Source: Pyramidobacter piscolens (lineage in GTDB: Bacteria; Synergistota; Synergistia; Synergistales; Dethiosulfovibrionaceae). From it: DNA of 34,952 nt. Under the pieces are notes generated by a model. That model had not been told where the DNA came from. It made no database searches and was given only the letters and a program-made list of their open reading frames with translations. The stretch spans positions 1-34,952 of the forward strand of contig SFDM01000034.1 in NCBI GenBank assembly GCA_004558205.1. The letters run 5' to 3'. Shown one piece after another: positions 11,101 to 16,905 of the stretch. Every line of letters starts with the position of its first letter. Position 1 is the stretch's first letter. A program made the translations under genes and the position numbers.

Positions 11101-11891
11101 GAAACCAATCCGTTTTTCGCCTGACCTCCGCTGTAGATATGGTCCTCAATTTTTATGGGGCTAGGCCACTTTCCCGTCTCACTGTCGTATTTAACGCTAT
11201 TGTATACACTAAGTTTTACAACGCCATCAACGCTGGAATTCGTGCCGAGAAGTTGAAATTTTTCGATATAGTCGCCGGCGTTGCCTTTGGTGTCTACCAA
11301 ATCGACCTTCAGGTCGCCGCTGACATGGGCATTCTCGCCCATAATCGTAATAGTATCAAGTAACTGCCCTCCGATGTTGGCAGACACGTTTCCGGCGACC
11401 TTTGATTGATCCGACAAAATAGTTAACGTTTTTATCGAAGACCCAAAATAATCTGAGTTGGCCCCGCCCATGGTTATGACCAGACTGTCGCCGGAAACAT
11501 TGACCCCGTTAAGAACCGAATTTTTCCCCAGAACTGTATAGGTCTCTTTCAAAAAAAGTTCATTACCATTTTTTGTAATATTATAGTTGGCGATATCCAC
11601 ATTCAACCAGTTATCAACAGTAGCATTATTTCTTATGAGCTGATCGGGGCCTGCATTGCTGGAGCCCGCCGAGAAATAAGCAGGCAAAACGCTGGAGCTG
11701 CCATAGTCCTGCCAGCCCTTATAAGTACCGCTGACAGCATCCGAACCAGAAACGCCGATATTGACAGTCAAGCCTCGGGTAATATAAGCCGCGCCCGCCG
11801 GAGCCGCTCCCATCAGCGCCATGCCCAGCGCGATTGCCGCCGCCTGGGCGCTCTTGCTTGTCTTTCCCGTATATTTTTTGTTCTTTGCCAT
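2154..11891 (-). CDS. Giant type Va autotransporter, 3,245 residues
   Basis: A surface adhesin-type protein that exports its own passenger through a C-terminal outer-membrane barrel. A signal peptide lies at residues 1-34 (AQAAAIALGMALMGAAPAGA). The passenger is a long beta-helix predicted from Gly/Ser/Thr/Asn-rich coils. Residues ~300-670 hold repeats of about 36 residues marked IYGG/VYGGG/VFGG. Residues ~1065-1370 hold repeats of about 22 residues of GNMTSNGG type. Residues ~1685-2960 hold four modules of about 310 residues, each starting near DLVWA and followed by RxWYFNSSDVTTYF and SVTFNxRG. A Pro/Asp linker precedes the fourth. The barrel runs from about 2970 (YLWANTWRSMSRVDG) to the terminal FKWQL. 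No RGD, serine-protease triad or lipase motif is evident, so adhesion is inference. AGGGGAGAGG precedes the ATG. The leader carries a promoter, a GEMM-I riboswitch and a terminator. Confidence 0.93.
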   Translation of the reverse strand: MAKNKKYTGKTSKSAQAAAIALGMALMGAAPAGAAYITRGLTVNIGVSGSDAVSGTYKGWQDYGSSSVLPAYFSAGSSNAGPDQLIRNNATVDNWLNVDIANYNITKNGNELFLKETYTVLGKNSVLNGVNVSGDSLVITMGGANSDYFGSSIKTLTILSDQSKVAGNVSANIGGQLLDTITIMGENAHVSGDLKVDLVDTKGNAGDYIEKFQLLGTNSSVDGVVKLSVYNSVKYDSETGKWPSPIKIEDHIYSGGQAKNGLVSVGSTDVTLGSNSLSYPVSGDTSVNRLFGAGAALGTGAKATVLTDSKVTLENNSNSQYMYGAGYAYNGGTSVVNGNSTVVVTSVKENTQNYNPPVVSYDAFGGAKVVNSDDRTTSTGNVAGTSSLVMKGSTVSRDIYSGSDISASAGAARSSIGGTVMSVENGKIHNDVFGGSKVMATGTGMASSDIGSVDISVTGGTVTGSFYGGSNVSATGNSAKALGSAGSISLTTKSGTIGGSVFGGDRVSGANASSGIDDITLLISKSGSQGAEIAGSIYGGSQALSGGKAAVNRVTLSIEEGTNVDNSIYGGGYADGTNSSSSVTSSTLNISSGSVIFGDVYGGGYAVNGGTANITGGTTEINLNTGSTITGIVYGGGYAGAGSTAKLEGDGATTTINLKGGIVSGDVYGTGNGEGDRGSIANTNLNLYAGSINGFYNFNTVNALSDVTLGEQGYHTTVIKNGTLYLASEEKIKELGDDLNATMVFNVEGGSVKHGAAAPAVVSVDEGGQLKVTKGGSFESASIMAVTGGSVDVVSGSVTVNGGVNVSSGSVNVGSQSAFNVGNADGAKDGTLTVNDGQLLSVSGTGVVKARHLSMDQGSVLVRDGSLNLASGAKVSMTNGSSLDLDTGLAVSALNAFNSAVILSGDLQGSSLIFEGADSALTVKGFVSADIHVQLAGRVSVDEYVKGYLVSFDNAPKASVGQHVEATVLNVVSSDLTVGQGIFAKQGAWIENSTVTVADKALSSDGALVIEGSDVKVLSGDMLAGGRINMASSDVSVSGDLSAGNGLNITNTDADIKGSVTVTSLSPSSTSDGAIAHDSHVSVAGSFTTSHNYAVSNGSSLDVGGSLSSDVGFDVQVGSALKVQGDVYAKDHVMVYNNSSAEMNNLTSDGSLAVQVSSAANVRGSMTAGTNVTVYGSSSADVKGDMTAANGYIYIAENASATVGGNMTSNGGYIFLNDKASASVSRDMVSNGNSIYVQAGSFATVGGNMTSISGDISLSASSADVDGNMISNGGKISLGGGSSAIVGGGMIATSDIIVSGGSVANVSKDMTSSTGYVFITGNSDANVSGDMKASTGIYVYSGSSLDVDGNMTSDGNIIVKDTSTATVLGGTSATKSVDVYGGSSLNTASADFSGAVLSVYDKGLLNITAGGMDAHDSVASLYSDGAMQFSALENTLKSLDVTNGTLRGGGLTVETLAISNGVLSMDKHVLTVTKSATIANIVETENFGSSLTFLSGARGVIKAISGLDVAVTSGDLTLGGGAGIMRSLALSDGSLTIENAGYGVSGATGFSAAQGTDTIANVASYSPAAAGTAASASNSMIYGSGSASATLTGGATLTLTGVNVGRTILLGNFTDISKTGEGNAWGWDGNAGSKTIYDGTDSSLLLELAGGLAPDSFRVSIDVGLEDQAGTANKNLVLNVQYHSVNLVWANSSDASDGASNHDLWTTSGGDRNWYYDETNEVTYFKNGDSVAFNGRGEDNNPVRVSGDMHPDLVTISDDYRFVSATGDRDNDQIHAVTIANEKGSSVFDVNVTTGSLNLAAGALSFDNLTVTDVATVAAGTELTVTNVASGDFGVQGTMTLNGGAGFMDAVSVDGTLTIGNSGYGVTESFEAGSSSNTNVTVGTGIQPEFGGSGSASANLASGAVLNVSGVDAAGDWTILDNFASKGITGDGWNALDTTLKLNDSEGALTTGKLIGKGWDAYTAVESGGTDLVLHVIDRTGPGSEPDENGNTRDLVWASSGDSGTSLWTDMDGKASIGAQDRGWYFNSSDVTTYFKSGDSVTFNNRGQDNPNVAVSDEIHAGTVSMDAASYNFSGNSIVAAEILGNGGDGVWNNVVTAGDLVVGANSNGEASDFAFKNLTIANAAAVKDGGSLAVEKIGGEAVTVDRGTLTLGGASGSVNSLTLNDQSRFNVNSNGYGVSASLNANDGSLTVIGAGTALTGGSFAFDGGSSAVANIASGAALSIDTPLKIGTNTILSGFAEGIAFDGGNGGWGWNGGAGVDSATLDYALDSSITDERYLLNVDLKKQNNDSELVIEVSRKTVDLVWADRTNALGNLWTTDRDRNWFINNDPADTTTHYFTDGADVWFNERGSDNPDVTLSGDVNAGRVLIGGADYHYTGDSLTAKEISAGSTNSVFDNAVTVSDNLFVQDDASLAFADLTLKNLADVEGTVTVADIAGGTVTVGSGGSLTLAGGSGDMETLTLKGALSIDNEGYGVKQGFAAQDGSSTFVSVINEPKFNGSGSASANLATGAVLNVSGVDSTGRWTILDDFARIDGDGWNALDTTLKIENHSTAQLVGKGWDAYTAAEADGANRDFVLYVHDRVNHDDQNPDDPNGPEGPNSPNDPDVPAEGHTKDLVWADRKDSQTSEWTNMDVHSSIDANRDRGWYFNSSDVTTYFRNGDSVTFNGRGAANKTVYLTDEIAANRVYLTSGDYTYVSNGGTERGLTANKLLATGGDGTFNIHVGIEDQLTVTQGSDLIMKDLELAAKEINSHAQAYVGAGSSLTVADIKGGDLNIDGSLKLTGGSGSMNSLSLNGGSSFTLDRNSYSVAGSFNAYSGSNSYFDLSNWASGSYMLGGQGSASATLEGGAVLTISGITSGATGSWTLLDNFSSITANGWNSLGSTLNLTGYDATDRNVYVSVENQGGGKDLVLHITANGPVDPGTPTVPGSDVTNGVISGQVTDHVTGLIGDHLSTAATLRAGYLPEMPKPEKYLWANTWRSMSRVDGLASGSSYQDYQTDAYGIVIGRDTVRENDTLGFAIHIGRSSTKGNGSSSGDNLDSDFYGALVYGRLTRGSWDFYGDLGYTAYKSDYDYLAGSADNVHSSLVSAGVKAVYNLPSKGRLSVGPFFGARFSHYRTDDYTLSDPGKAGTHFDAYEYNQWQFPLGVRFDWKFSEPSAKGWKYKQTLEFSYIRAAGDVEVTRAVKPSGYSSSVNVLSALADENSIAAEAKFEARRKNFTASLNLSGKLSSHQNDWGVGMTFKWQL

Positions 11892-12020
11892 AAAAAACCT
11901 CTCCCCTCAGTTAAAAAAGAAATCGGAAGCCAGCAGCGTTTTCCCAATTTCCTGCGGCAGAAGAGAGATAAATAAAAGAGCCCCCGATTCGTCTCCCCAC
12001 TGCACAAAATTACCGGCTGA

Positions 12021-12056
12021 AAATAAAAGCATCCGCGAATTCCCATTCACAGATGC
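12021..12056 (-). terminator. Riboswitch expression-platform terminator
   Basis: In the minus-strand RNA, GCAUCUGUGAAU pairs over 12 positions (two G-U) with AUUCGCGGAUGC around a GGGA loop and is followed by UUUUAUUUU. It directly follows the riboswitch aptamer, and its first arm overlaps the aptamer's 3' edge, as expected for ligand-controlled termination. It stands 130 bases before the autotransporter ATG. Confidence 0.85.
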
Positions 12057-12146
12057 TGCAGCTGGCAATCCTGACGGCGAGAAAACCATCGAGGACCCTG
12101 TAGCTTTGCGTCACGACCTTACGGCCGTTTTGCCCATGCTATTTTT
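12052..12146 (-). promoter_or_regulatory. GEMM-I (c-di-GMP-I type) riboswitch aptamer
   Basis: The minus-strand RNA contains GGGCAAAACGGCC, a GUAA (GNRA) tetraloop, GGUCG, then the hallmark GACGCAAAGCUA-AGGG and, after a second stem, GCCAGCUGC. This order (capped stem, GACGCAAAGC, second stem, GCCAG) is that of the GEMM-I class, which binds cyclic di-GMP, with a subset preferring cGAMP. I cannot decide the ligand by eye. The aptamer lies between the promoter at 12255-12283 and the terminator at 12021-12056, so it should control the giant autotransporter. Confidence 0.8.
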
Positions 12147-12254
12147 TTGTTCGGAAGGACACGCTCCCGCCCTCCGAGCCTGACGCGCGCGATTCCACAT
12201 CCTGCGTTTTTCAAAAAAACTTCACGTGAAAATGCCGCTCATTCAGATATGCAA

Positions 12255-12283
12255 ATTTTAAAACGCTTCCGGATTTCCGTCAA
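12255..12283 (-). promoter_or_regulatory. Sigma-70-type promoter for the autotransporter leader
   Basis: On the minus strand, TTGACG (12283-12278), a 17-base spacer and TAAAAT (12260-12255) give five of six matches in each box. The predicted start near 12248 yields a leader of roughly 355 bases containing the riboswitch. Confidence 0.75.
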
Positions 12284-12303
12284 TATCTAAACTCCTATCA
12301 CGG

Positions 12304-12334
12304 CATATAGGCGAAATCGACAGAACCTATATAG
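12304..12334. promoter_or_regulatory. Inverted repeat just upstream of the autotransporter promoter
   Basis: ATATAGG (12305-12311) and CCTATAT (12326-12332) form an inverted repeat with a 14-base spacer, ending about 20 bases upstream of the -35 box. The position suits an activator site. No regulator family is assigned. Confidence 0.35.
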
Positions 12335-12555
12335 CGCATAAGGCATATTTATGACTGTTTCTCCAAAAAGGATGACCAGAACGCTCAATGTTTTTCAACG
12401 GGTATATTCTACGACATTTTTTGCCGGCGTCAATACTTAACTGTATTTATCATATTTGCAAAACATCTGCAAAACGTCGCGATTTTTGGGCGAGCCCGAA
12501 GCTCCAGTCCCTTTCCGGCGAAGCGTCCATAATCCGGAGCTCTCAGGGCCAGTCC
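12335..12555. other. Intergenic stretch without recognised features
   Basis: No start codon with a ribosome site, no terminator and no RNA motif that I recognise. The first part is AT-rich; the part from about 12480 is GC-rich and may be older decayed coding DNA. Confidence 0.5.
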
Positions 12556-12683
12556 TCAATGGGAGATGATCTTGTCCAGGAATTCTTTCGCGCGGTCCGA
12601 CCGAGGGTTGGAAAAAAACTGCTGCGGCGTGATGAGCTCCAGAATTTCGCCGTCGGCCATAAAAGCGAACGGTGAAAGTCTAA
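12556..12683 (-). pseudogene. 3' remnant of an amino-acid ABC transporter ATPase (GlnQ type)
   Basis: The minus strand reads FMADGEILELITPQQFF, then NPRSDRAKEFLDKIISH and a stop. This matches the C-terminal end of polar amino-acid ABC ATPases, where the final strand FMDxGxIVE is followed by a GTPEEIFxNPxxERTKxFL pattern. Everything upstream (Walker A, signature, Walker B) is missing. The coding match ends at the edge of the family-1 element starting at 12697, so the element or a deletion associated with it removed the rest. A longer open frame (start 12783) exists only because the repeat is open in that frame. Confidence 0.65.
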
Positions 12684-12978
12684 TCCCATTCGCATTTAAT
12701 ACTAATTCTCCATTTACGCGCTTAACATCAAATCGAAGAGCCACGTCAAAAGATTTCAACGTAAAGGGCGCAAAGGTTCGCAAAGGAAAACCTTGAAAGG
12801 CTTTTAGAACCGCAAAATCAAGCGAAATTTATAACTTTCCATCACGTTAATTCGTTTTTTAGTTAATAATTTAGGTTTTGTTTTTCCTTTGCGCCCTTTC
12901 TCTTCAGCCTTTGCGTTGAAATCTTTTGACCCGGCTCCTCGGTCCGACATGAAGCGCGTTCAACGCGAATCCGCGTAA
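12681..12978 (+). repeat. Family-1 foldback element (copy 3) with an extra terminus
   Basis: The full element runs from TAATACTAATT (12697) to about 12978, with both arms and the AT-rich centre. Immediately before it, 12681-12696 (TAATCCCATTCGCATT) resembles the outer 16 bases of the opposite terminus (TAATACCAATTCGCATT in other copies). This suggests one element landed next to or inside the end of another. Confidence 0.8.
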
Positions 12979-12989
12979 CCTATAAAGAG

Positions 12990-13035
12990 AAGAGGAGAAA
13001 GGCCCGCCTTCACGCCGGCGGGCCTTTCTCCTCTT
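12990..13035 (-). terminator. Strong intrinsic terminator after the AGCS genes
   Basis: Perfect 19-base arms (12990-13008 and 13017-13035) with an 8-base loop; the minus strand continues with CTCTTT. It ends the transcript of the symporter gene whose stop is at 13062. Confidence 0.88.
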
Positions 13036-13061
13036 TAATATATGGTTATTTTTCAGGATTT

Positions 13062-14420
13062 TTAAGCTTTCAGGCGTCCCTGTTCGTCAAAGTTCTTCAA
13101 AGAGTCGGCCACGACCTTGCTCAGGCCGATCAGGGCCAGCAGGTTGGGGAAGACCATGATGCCGTTGAAGAAGTCGGCAAGTTCCCAGACGAGGTCGAGC
13201 TTCAGGACCGAGCCGAGCACCACGAAGAGCATGACGATCACGCGGTAGGGGGTCAGGCCCTTGACGCCGAAGAGGTACTTGATGTTCTGCTCGCCGAAGA
13301 AGTACCAGCCGATGATCGTGGAGAAGGCGAAGAAGAACATGCAGATGGCCACGAAGGGAAGCCCCCACTGGCCGAGGCCGGCGGTGAAGGCGTTCTGGGT
13401 CAGGGTGATACCGCTGGCCTTGGTCTTGATCGCGCCGGTGACAAAGATGACGAAGGCCGTCATGTTCAGCACCAGGAAGGTGTCGATAAAGACGCCCATG
13501 ATCGCCACGAAGCCCTGTTCCGCGGGATGTTTGACCTTGGCGATGGCGTGGGCGTGGGGCGTGGAGCCCATGCCGGCTTCGTTGGAGAAGAGGCCGCGCG
13601 CGACGCCATAGCGGATGGCGTCCTTCATGCTCGCGCCGATCAGGCCGCCTGTGGCGGCCGCGGGATTGAAAGCGCCTTCGAAGATCATCTTGAAGGCAGG
13701 CAGAAGCTCAGAGGAAAATTTCACCAGGATATAGGCGCCGCCGAGCAGGTAGAGGCCGGCCATCAGAGGCACGATCTTCTCGGTGACGGAGGCGATGCGG
13801 CCCAGGCCGCCGAAGAACACGAAGCCGCCGATGGCCGCGACGATGACGCCCACAAGCAGGCGGTTCACACCGAAGGCGTTGTTGAAAGCGTCGGCGATAG
13901 AGTTGGACTGCACCATGTTGCCGATGAAGCCCAGGGCGATAATGAGAGCCACAGAGAAGAACCCGGCCAGGAACTTGCTTCCCAGCCCCTTGGAGATGTA
14001 GTAGGCGGGGCCGCCCACCACGTGTCCCTGATCGTCCTGCCCCTTGTAGGTCTGGGCCAGAACGGCCTCGGCGAAGATGGTAGCCATGCCGCAGAAAGCG
14101 GCGATCCACATCCAGAAGATGGCTCCCGGACCGCCGATGGCGATGGCCGTGGCCGCGCCCGCCAGGTTGCCCGTGCCGACCTGGGCCGCGATGGCGGTGG
14201 CCAGGGCCTGGAAGGAGCTCATGCCGTCCTTGCCGGCGCGCTCGCCGAACAGGGTCAGCTCGCCGAAAGTATGTTTAACCGCCGCGCCGAACTTGCGGAT
14301 CTGCACGAAGTTCAGCCGAAGCGTGAAATAAAGTCCCGTGCCGCAGAGAAGGGGGATCAAGCAATAAAGTCCCCAGATAAAACCGTTCGCCTTTACAACC
14401 AGAGCTGTCAATTCATCCAT
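13062..14420 (-). CDS. Alanine/glycine:cation symporter (AGCS family), copy A
   Basis: A 452-residue inner-membrane protein with about eleven hydrophobic segments that imports alanine or glycine with sodium or protons. Family signatures are clear: VGTGNLAGAATAIAIGGPGA at residues 81-100 and GLFSNEAGMGSTPHA at 276-290. The start is set at the second of two adjacent ATGs because this gives MDELTALVVKANG, matching the start and length of the paralogue at 14587-15945. GGAGG lies eight bases upstream; the ATG at 14423 is equally possible. It is about 90% identical to the neighbour, so this is a recent tandem duplication. Differences cluster at residues 46-57 (AAVKHTFGELTL against RAMKQTFGGVRL) and in scattered membrane positions. 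Substrate choice cannot be told from sequence. Confidence 0.95.
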   Translation of the reverse strand: MDELTALVVKANGFIWGLYCLIPLLCGTGLYFTLRLNFVQIRKFGAAVKHTFGELTLFGERAGKDGMSSFQALATAIAAQVGTGNLAGAATAIAIGGPGAIFWMWIAAFCGMATIFAEAVLAQTYKGQDDQGHVVGGPAYYISKGLGSKFLAGFFSVALIIALGFIGNMVQSNSIADAFNNAFGVNRLLVGVIVAAIGGFVFFGGLGRIASVTEKIVPLMAGLYLLGGAYILVKFSSELLPAFKMIFEGAFNPAAATGGLIGASMKDAIRYGVARGLFSNEAGMGSTPHAHAIAKVKHPAEQGFVAIMGVFIDTFLVLNMTAFVIFVTGAIKTKASGITLTQNAFTAGLGQWGLPFVAICMFFFAFSTIIGWYFFGEQNIKYLFGVKGLTPYRVIVMLFVVLGSVLKLDLVWELADFFNGIMVFPNLLALIGLSKVVADSLKNFDEQGRLKA

Positions 14421-14528
14421 CATAAAGTCCTCCTCACAATAATCGCATTCCCTTTTTTTACAGAAAAAAGCCCTTGCTTCCGCAACCACCGCCGCCTCTC
14501 CCAGGCATCCATCCTTTCAAGAGAGGAG

Positions 14529-14550
14529 AAAAGCCCGCGGGCAGGCGGAC
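14529..14550 (-). terminator. Terminator between the two AGCS genes
   Basis: In the minus-strand RNA, GUCCGC pairs with GCGGGC around CUGCCC and is followed by UUUUCUCC. It is a short stem with a modest U-run, so partial read-through into the second symporter gene is likely. No clear separate promoter is visible in the gap. Confidence 0.6.
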
Positions 14551-14586
14551 TTGTCCCCTCCATTTTGTATGTTTTCTAAAACTTGA

Positions 14587-15945
14587 TTAAGCTTTCAGGC
14601 GTCCCTGATCGTCAAAATCTTTCAGGGAGCTGGCTACGATCTTACTCAAACCGATCAGGGCGAGCAGGTTGGGGAAGACCATGATGCCGTTGAAGAAGTC
14701 GGCCAGTTCCCAGACGAGGTCAAGCTTCAGAGTCGAACCGAGAACGACGAAGCCCATGACGATGATGCGGTAGGGAGTCAGGCCTTTGACGCCGAAGAGG
14801 TACTTGATGTTCTGTTCGCCGAAGAAGTACCAGCCGATGATCGTGGAGAAGGCGAAGAAGAACAGGCAGATGGCCACAAAAGGAAGTCCCCACTGGCCAA
14901 GGCCTGTGGTGAAAGCGTTCTGGGTCAGGGTGATGCCGCTGGTCTTGGTCTGGATCGCGCCGGTGACCAGAATGACGAAAGCCGTCATGTTCAGCACCAG
15001 GAAGGTGTCAATGAAAACGCTGGCAATGGCGACGCAGCCCTGCTCGACGGGATGCTTGACCTTGGCCACGGCGTGGGCGTGAGGCGTGGAGCCCATGCCG
15101 GCTTCGTTGGAGAAAAGGCCGCGGGCAACGCCGTAGCGGATGGCGTCCTTCATGGTCGCGCCGATCAGGCCGCCCGTGGCGGCCGCGGGGTTGAAAGCGC
15201 CTTCGAAGATCATCTTGAGGGCGGGCAGAAGCTGAGAAGAGAATTTCACGAGGATGTACGCGCCGCCAATCAGGTAAAAAGCGGCCATCAGAGGCACCAG
15301 CTTCTCCGTGATGGAGGCGATGCGGCCCACGCCGCCGAAGAACACGAAACCGCAGATCGCCGCGACGACGATGCCCACCACAAGACGGTTCACGCCGAAA
15401 GCGTTGCTGAAGGCGTCGGCGATGGAGTTGGACTGCACCATGTTGCCGATAAATCCGAGAGCGATAATGAGAGCCACAGAGAAGAACCCGGCCAGGAATT
15501 TGCTTCCCAGCCCCTTGGAAATGTAGTAGGCAGGGCCGCCCACCACACCGCCCTGTTCGTCCTGCGTTTTAAAAGTCTGAGCGAGAACGGCTTCGGCAAA
15601 GATGGTCGCCATGCCGCAGAACGCGGCCAGCCACATCCAGAAGATCGCTCCGGGACCGCCGATGGCGATGGCCGTAGCCGCGCCGGCGAGGTTCCCCGTG
15701 CCGACCTGGGCCGCGATGGCGGTGGCGAGAGCCTGGAAGGAGCTCATGCCGTCCTTGCCGGCGCGCTCGCCGAACAGGCGGACGCCGCCGAAGGTCTGCT
15801 TCATCGCCCGGCCGAATTTGCGGATCTGCACAAAGTTCAGGCGAAGCGTGAAATAGAGGCCTGTGCCGCAGAGAAGCGGAATCAGGCAGTAGAGTCCCCA
15901 AATAAAACCGTTCGCCTTTACAACAAGAGCCGTTAATTGATCCAT
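14587..15945 (-). CDS. Alanine/glycine:cation symporter (AGCS family), copy B
   Basis: A 452-residue integral membrane symporter carrying the same signatures as its downstream twin (VGTGNLAGAATAIAIGGPGA; GLFSNEAGMGSTPHA) and the same start MDQLTALVVKANG. GGAGG precedes the ATG by eight bases. It is the promoter-proximal member of the pair and sits behind the promoter at 16106-16134. Sequence divergence is greatest in the loop after the first helix pair and around residues 120-135 (QTFKTQDEQGGVV here, QTYKGQDDQGHVV in copy A). Together with the M20 amidohydrolase and methylmalonyl-CoA epimerase in the window, it fits an organism that lives on amino acids. Confidence 0.95.
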   Translation of the reverse strand: MDQLTALVVKANGFIWGLYCLIPLLCGTGLYFTLRLNFVQIRKFGRAMKQTFGGVRLFGERAGKDGMSSFQALATAIAAQVGTGNLAGAATAIAIGGPGAIFWMWLAAFCGMATIFAEAVLAQTFKTQDEQGGVVGGPAYYISKGLGSKFLAGFFSVALIIALGFIGNMVQSNSIADAFSNAFGVNRLVVGIVVAAICGFVFFGGVGRIASITEKLVPLMAAFYLIGGAYILVKFSSQLLPALKMIFEGAFNPAAATGGLIGATMKDAIRYGVARGLFSNEAGMGSTPHAHAVAKVKHPVEQGCVAIASVFIDTFLVLNMTAFVILVTGAIQTKTSGITLTQNAFTTGLGQWGLPFVAICLFFFAFSTIIGWYFFGEQNIKYLFGVKGLTPYRIIVMGFVVLGSTLKLDLVWELADFFNGIMVFPNLLALIGLSKIVASSLKDFDDQGRLKA

Positions 15946-16065
15946 AACTGTTTCCTCCTCGATTAGGTCGCATTCTGCGCCATCCCTCGCATACGCCTAA
16001 TCCGCCCGTCTCGGAACCGTCCTATCCGCTCCTTTCAAAACTCCCATAAATAAAAAACTTTCTCA

Positions 16066-16097
16066 AAACGCTCCAGAGGCTTGAGGCGCCCTCTGAA
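16066..16097 (-). other. Leader hairpin of the AGCS transcript
   Basis: CAGAGG and CCTCTG pair around a 10-base loop immediately after the predicted transcription start. No T-run follows, so it is more likely an mRNA 5' stabiliser than a terminator. The rest of the leader does not match a glycine riboswitch by eye. Confidence 0.3.
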
Positions 16098-16105
16098 TTG
16101 CCCTT

Positions 16106-16134
16106 ATTATGTGCCATGTTTCACAACTCAGCAA
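16106..16134 (-). promoter_or_regulatory. Predicted promoter of the AGCS pair
   Basis: On the minus strand, TTGCTG, a 17-base spacer and CATAAT (five of six) lie about 160 bases before the symporter ATG, in a locally AT-richer region. The -35 box is weak. Confidence 0.5.
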
Positions 16135-16139
16135 GGGCA

Positions 16140-16416
16140 AACAAACAGAGAAAAAACGGGCTCGCAGCCGCTAAATTACGCCATTTATAATTACTTTTAC
16201 AAAAACTTAATACTATTTATGAACGTCAGTTATCAACCTTCGTGAATCAGCGCGCCGCAAGGCCTTGCCCTTCATAAATCACTCATTTTCTGAATGGTAA
16301 ACATTCGCTCTTTTAATGTTTGCCTTTTACGGGACGTTTCCACGTGAAAACCAGGGGTAAAAGATTGGCACATCAAGGTTCACAGCGGAAACGCGGAGCT
16401 GATACTGCCTTTTGGT
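16140..16416. other. Intergenic stretch, no gene seen
   Basis: This AT-rich spacer lies between the AGCS promoter and a family-1 element. It contains a TTTCCACGTGAAAA near-palindrome at about 16338; a similar TTCACGTGAA occurs near 12225 in the autotransporter leader. I see no coding signal. Confidence 0.4.
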
Positions 16417-16777
16417 TAATAGTACTCATTCCCCATCAACGTGCTTAATATCAAATCGAAGAGCCACGTCATAAGATTTCAACGCAAAGGGCGCAAAGGT
16501 TCACAAAGGAAAAACTTGAAAGATTTTCAGAACCGAAAAATCAATCAAAATACATAAATTATCATCATACTAATTCGTTTTTTAATTAATAATTTAGGTT
16601 TTGTTTTTCCTTTGCGACCTTTGCGCCCTTTCTGTTCAGCCTTTGCGTTGAAATCCTTTGACTTTGATCTTCGGTCTGTTATTAAGTACGTTGAATGCGA
16701 ATTGGTATTAGTATAAATTAGGTCTTGTCTTTCCTTTGCGTCCTGTGCGTCCGCGTTCAAATCTTTTGACCTTGGCT
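16417..16777 (+). repeat. Family-1 foldback element (copy 4) plus a partial second copy
   Basis: The full element spans 16417-16710 and ends ATTGGTATTA. Directly after it, 16714-16777 repeats the AT-rich centre and part of the right arm (ATAAATTAGGTCTTG, TTTCCTTTGCG, TTCAAATCTTTTGACC). This composite looks like insertion into, or recombination with, an older copy. Confidence 0.82.
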
Positions 16778-16792
16778 GTTTATAAGACGATG

Positions 16793-16828
16793 AAAAAAGG
16801 AGAACCCACGTGATTCAGCGAGTTCTCC
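16793..16828 (-). terminator. Terminator after the SfsA-domain gene
   Basis: On the minus strand, GGAGAAC (16828-16822) pairs with GTTCTCC (16805-16799) and is followed by TTTTTTC. It lies about 80 bases beyond the stop at 16906. Confidence 0.7.
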
Positions 16829-16905
16829 CGGCAATTCTTGATCTATTTACGATGGAAGGGCACTGTTCTACGTGGAACATTTTCGCCGGAGCGGACGCCG
16901 TTCCT

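Noticed and set aside
15946..16105. Glycine riboswitch in the leader of the AGCS genes
   Set aside because: The leader lacks the tandem GGACAGA-type cores and paired aptamers expected for that class; only one simple hairpin is visible.
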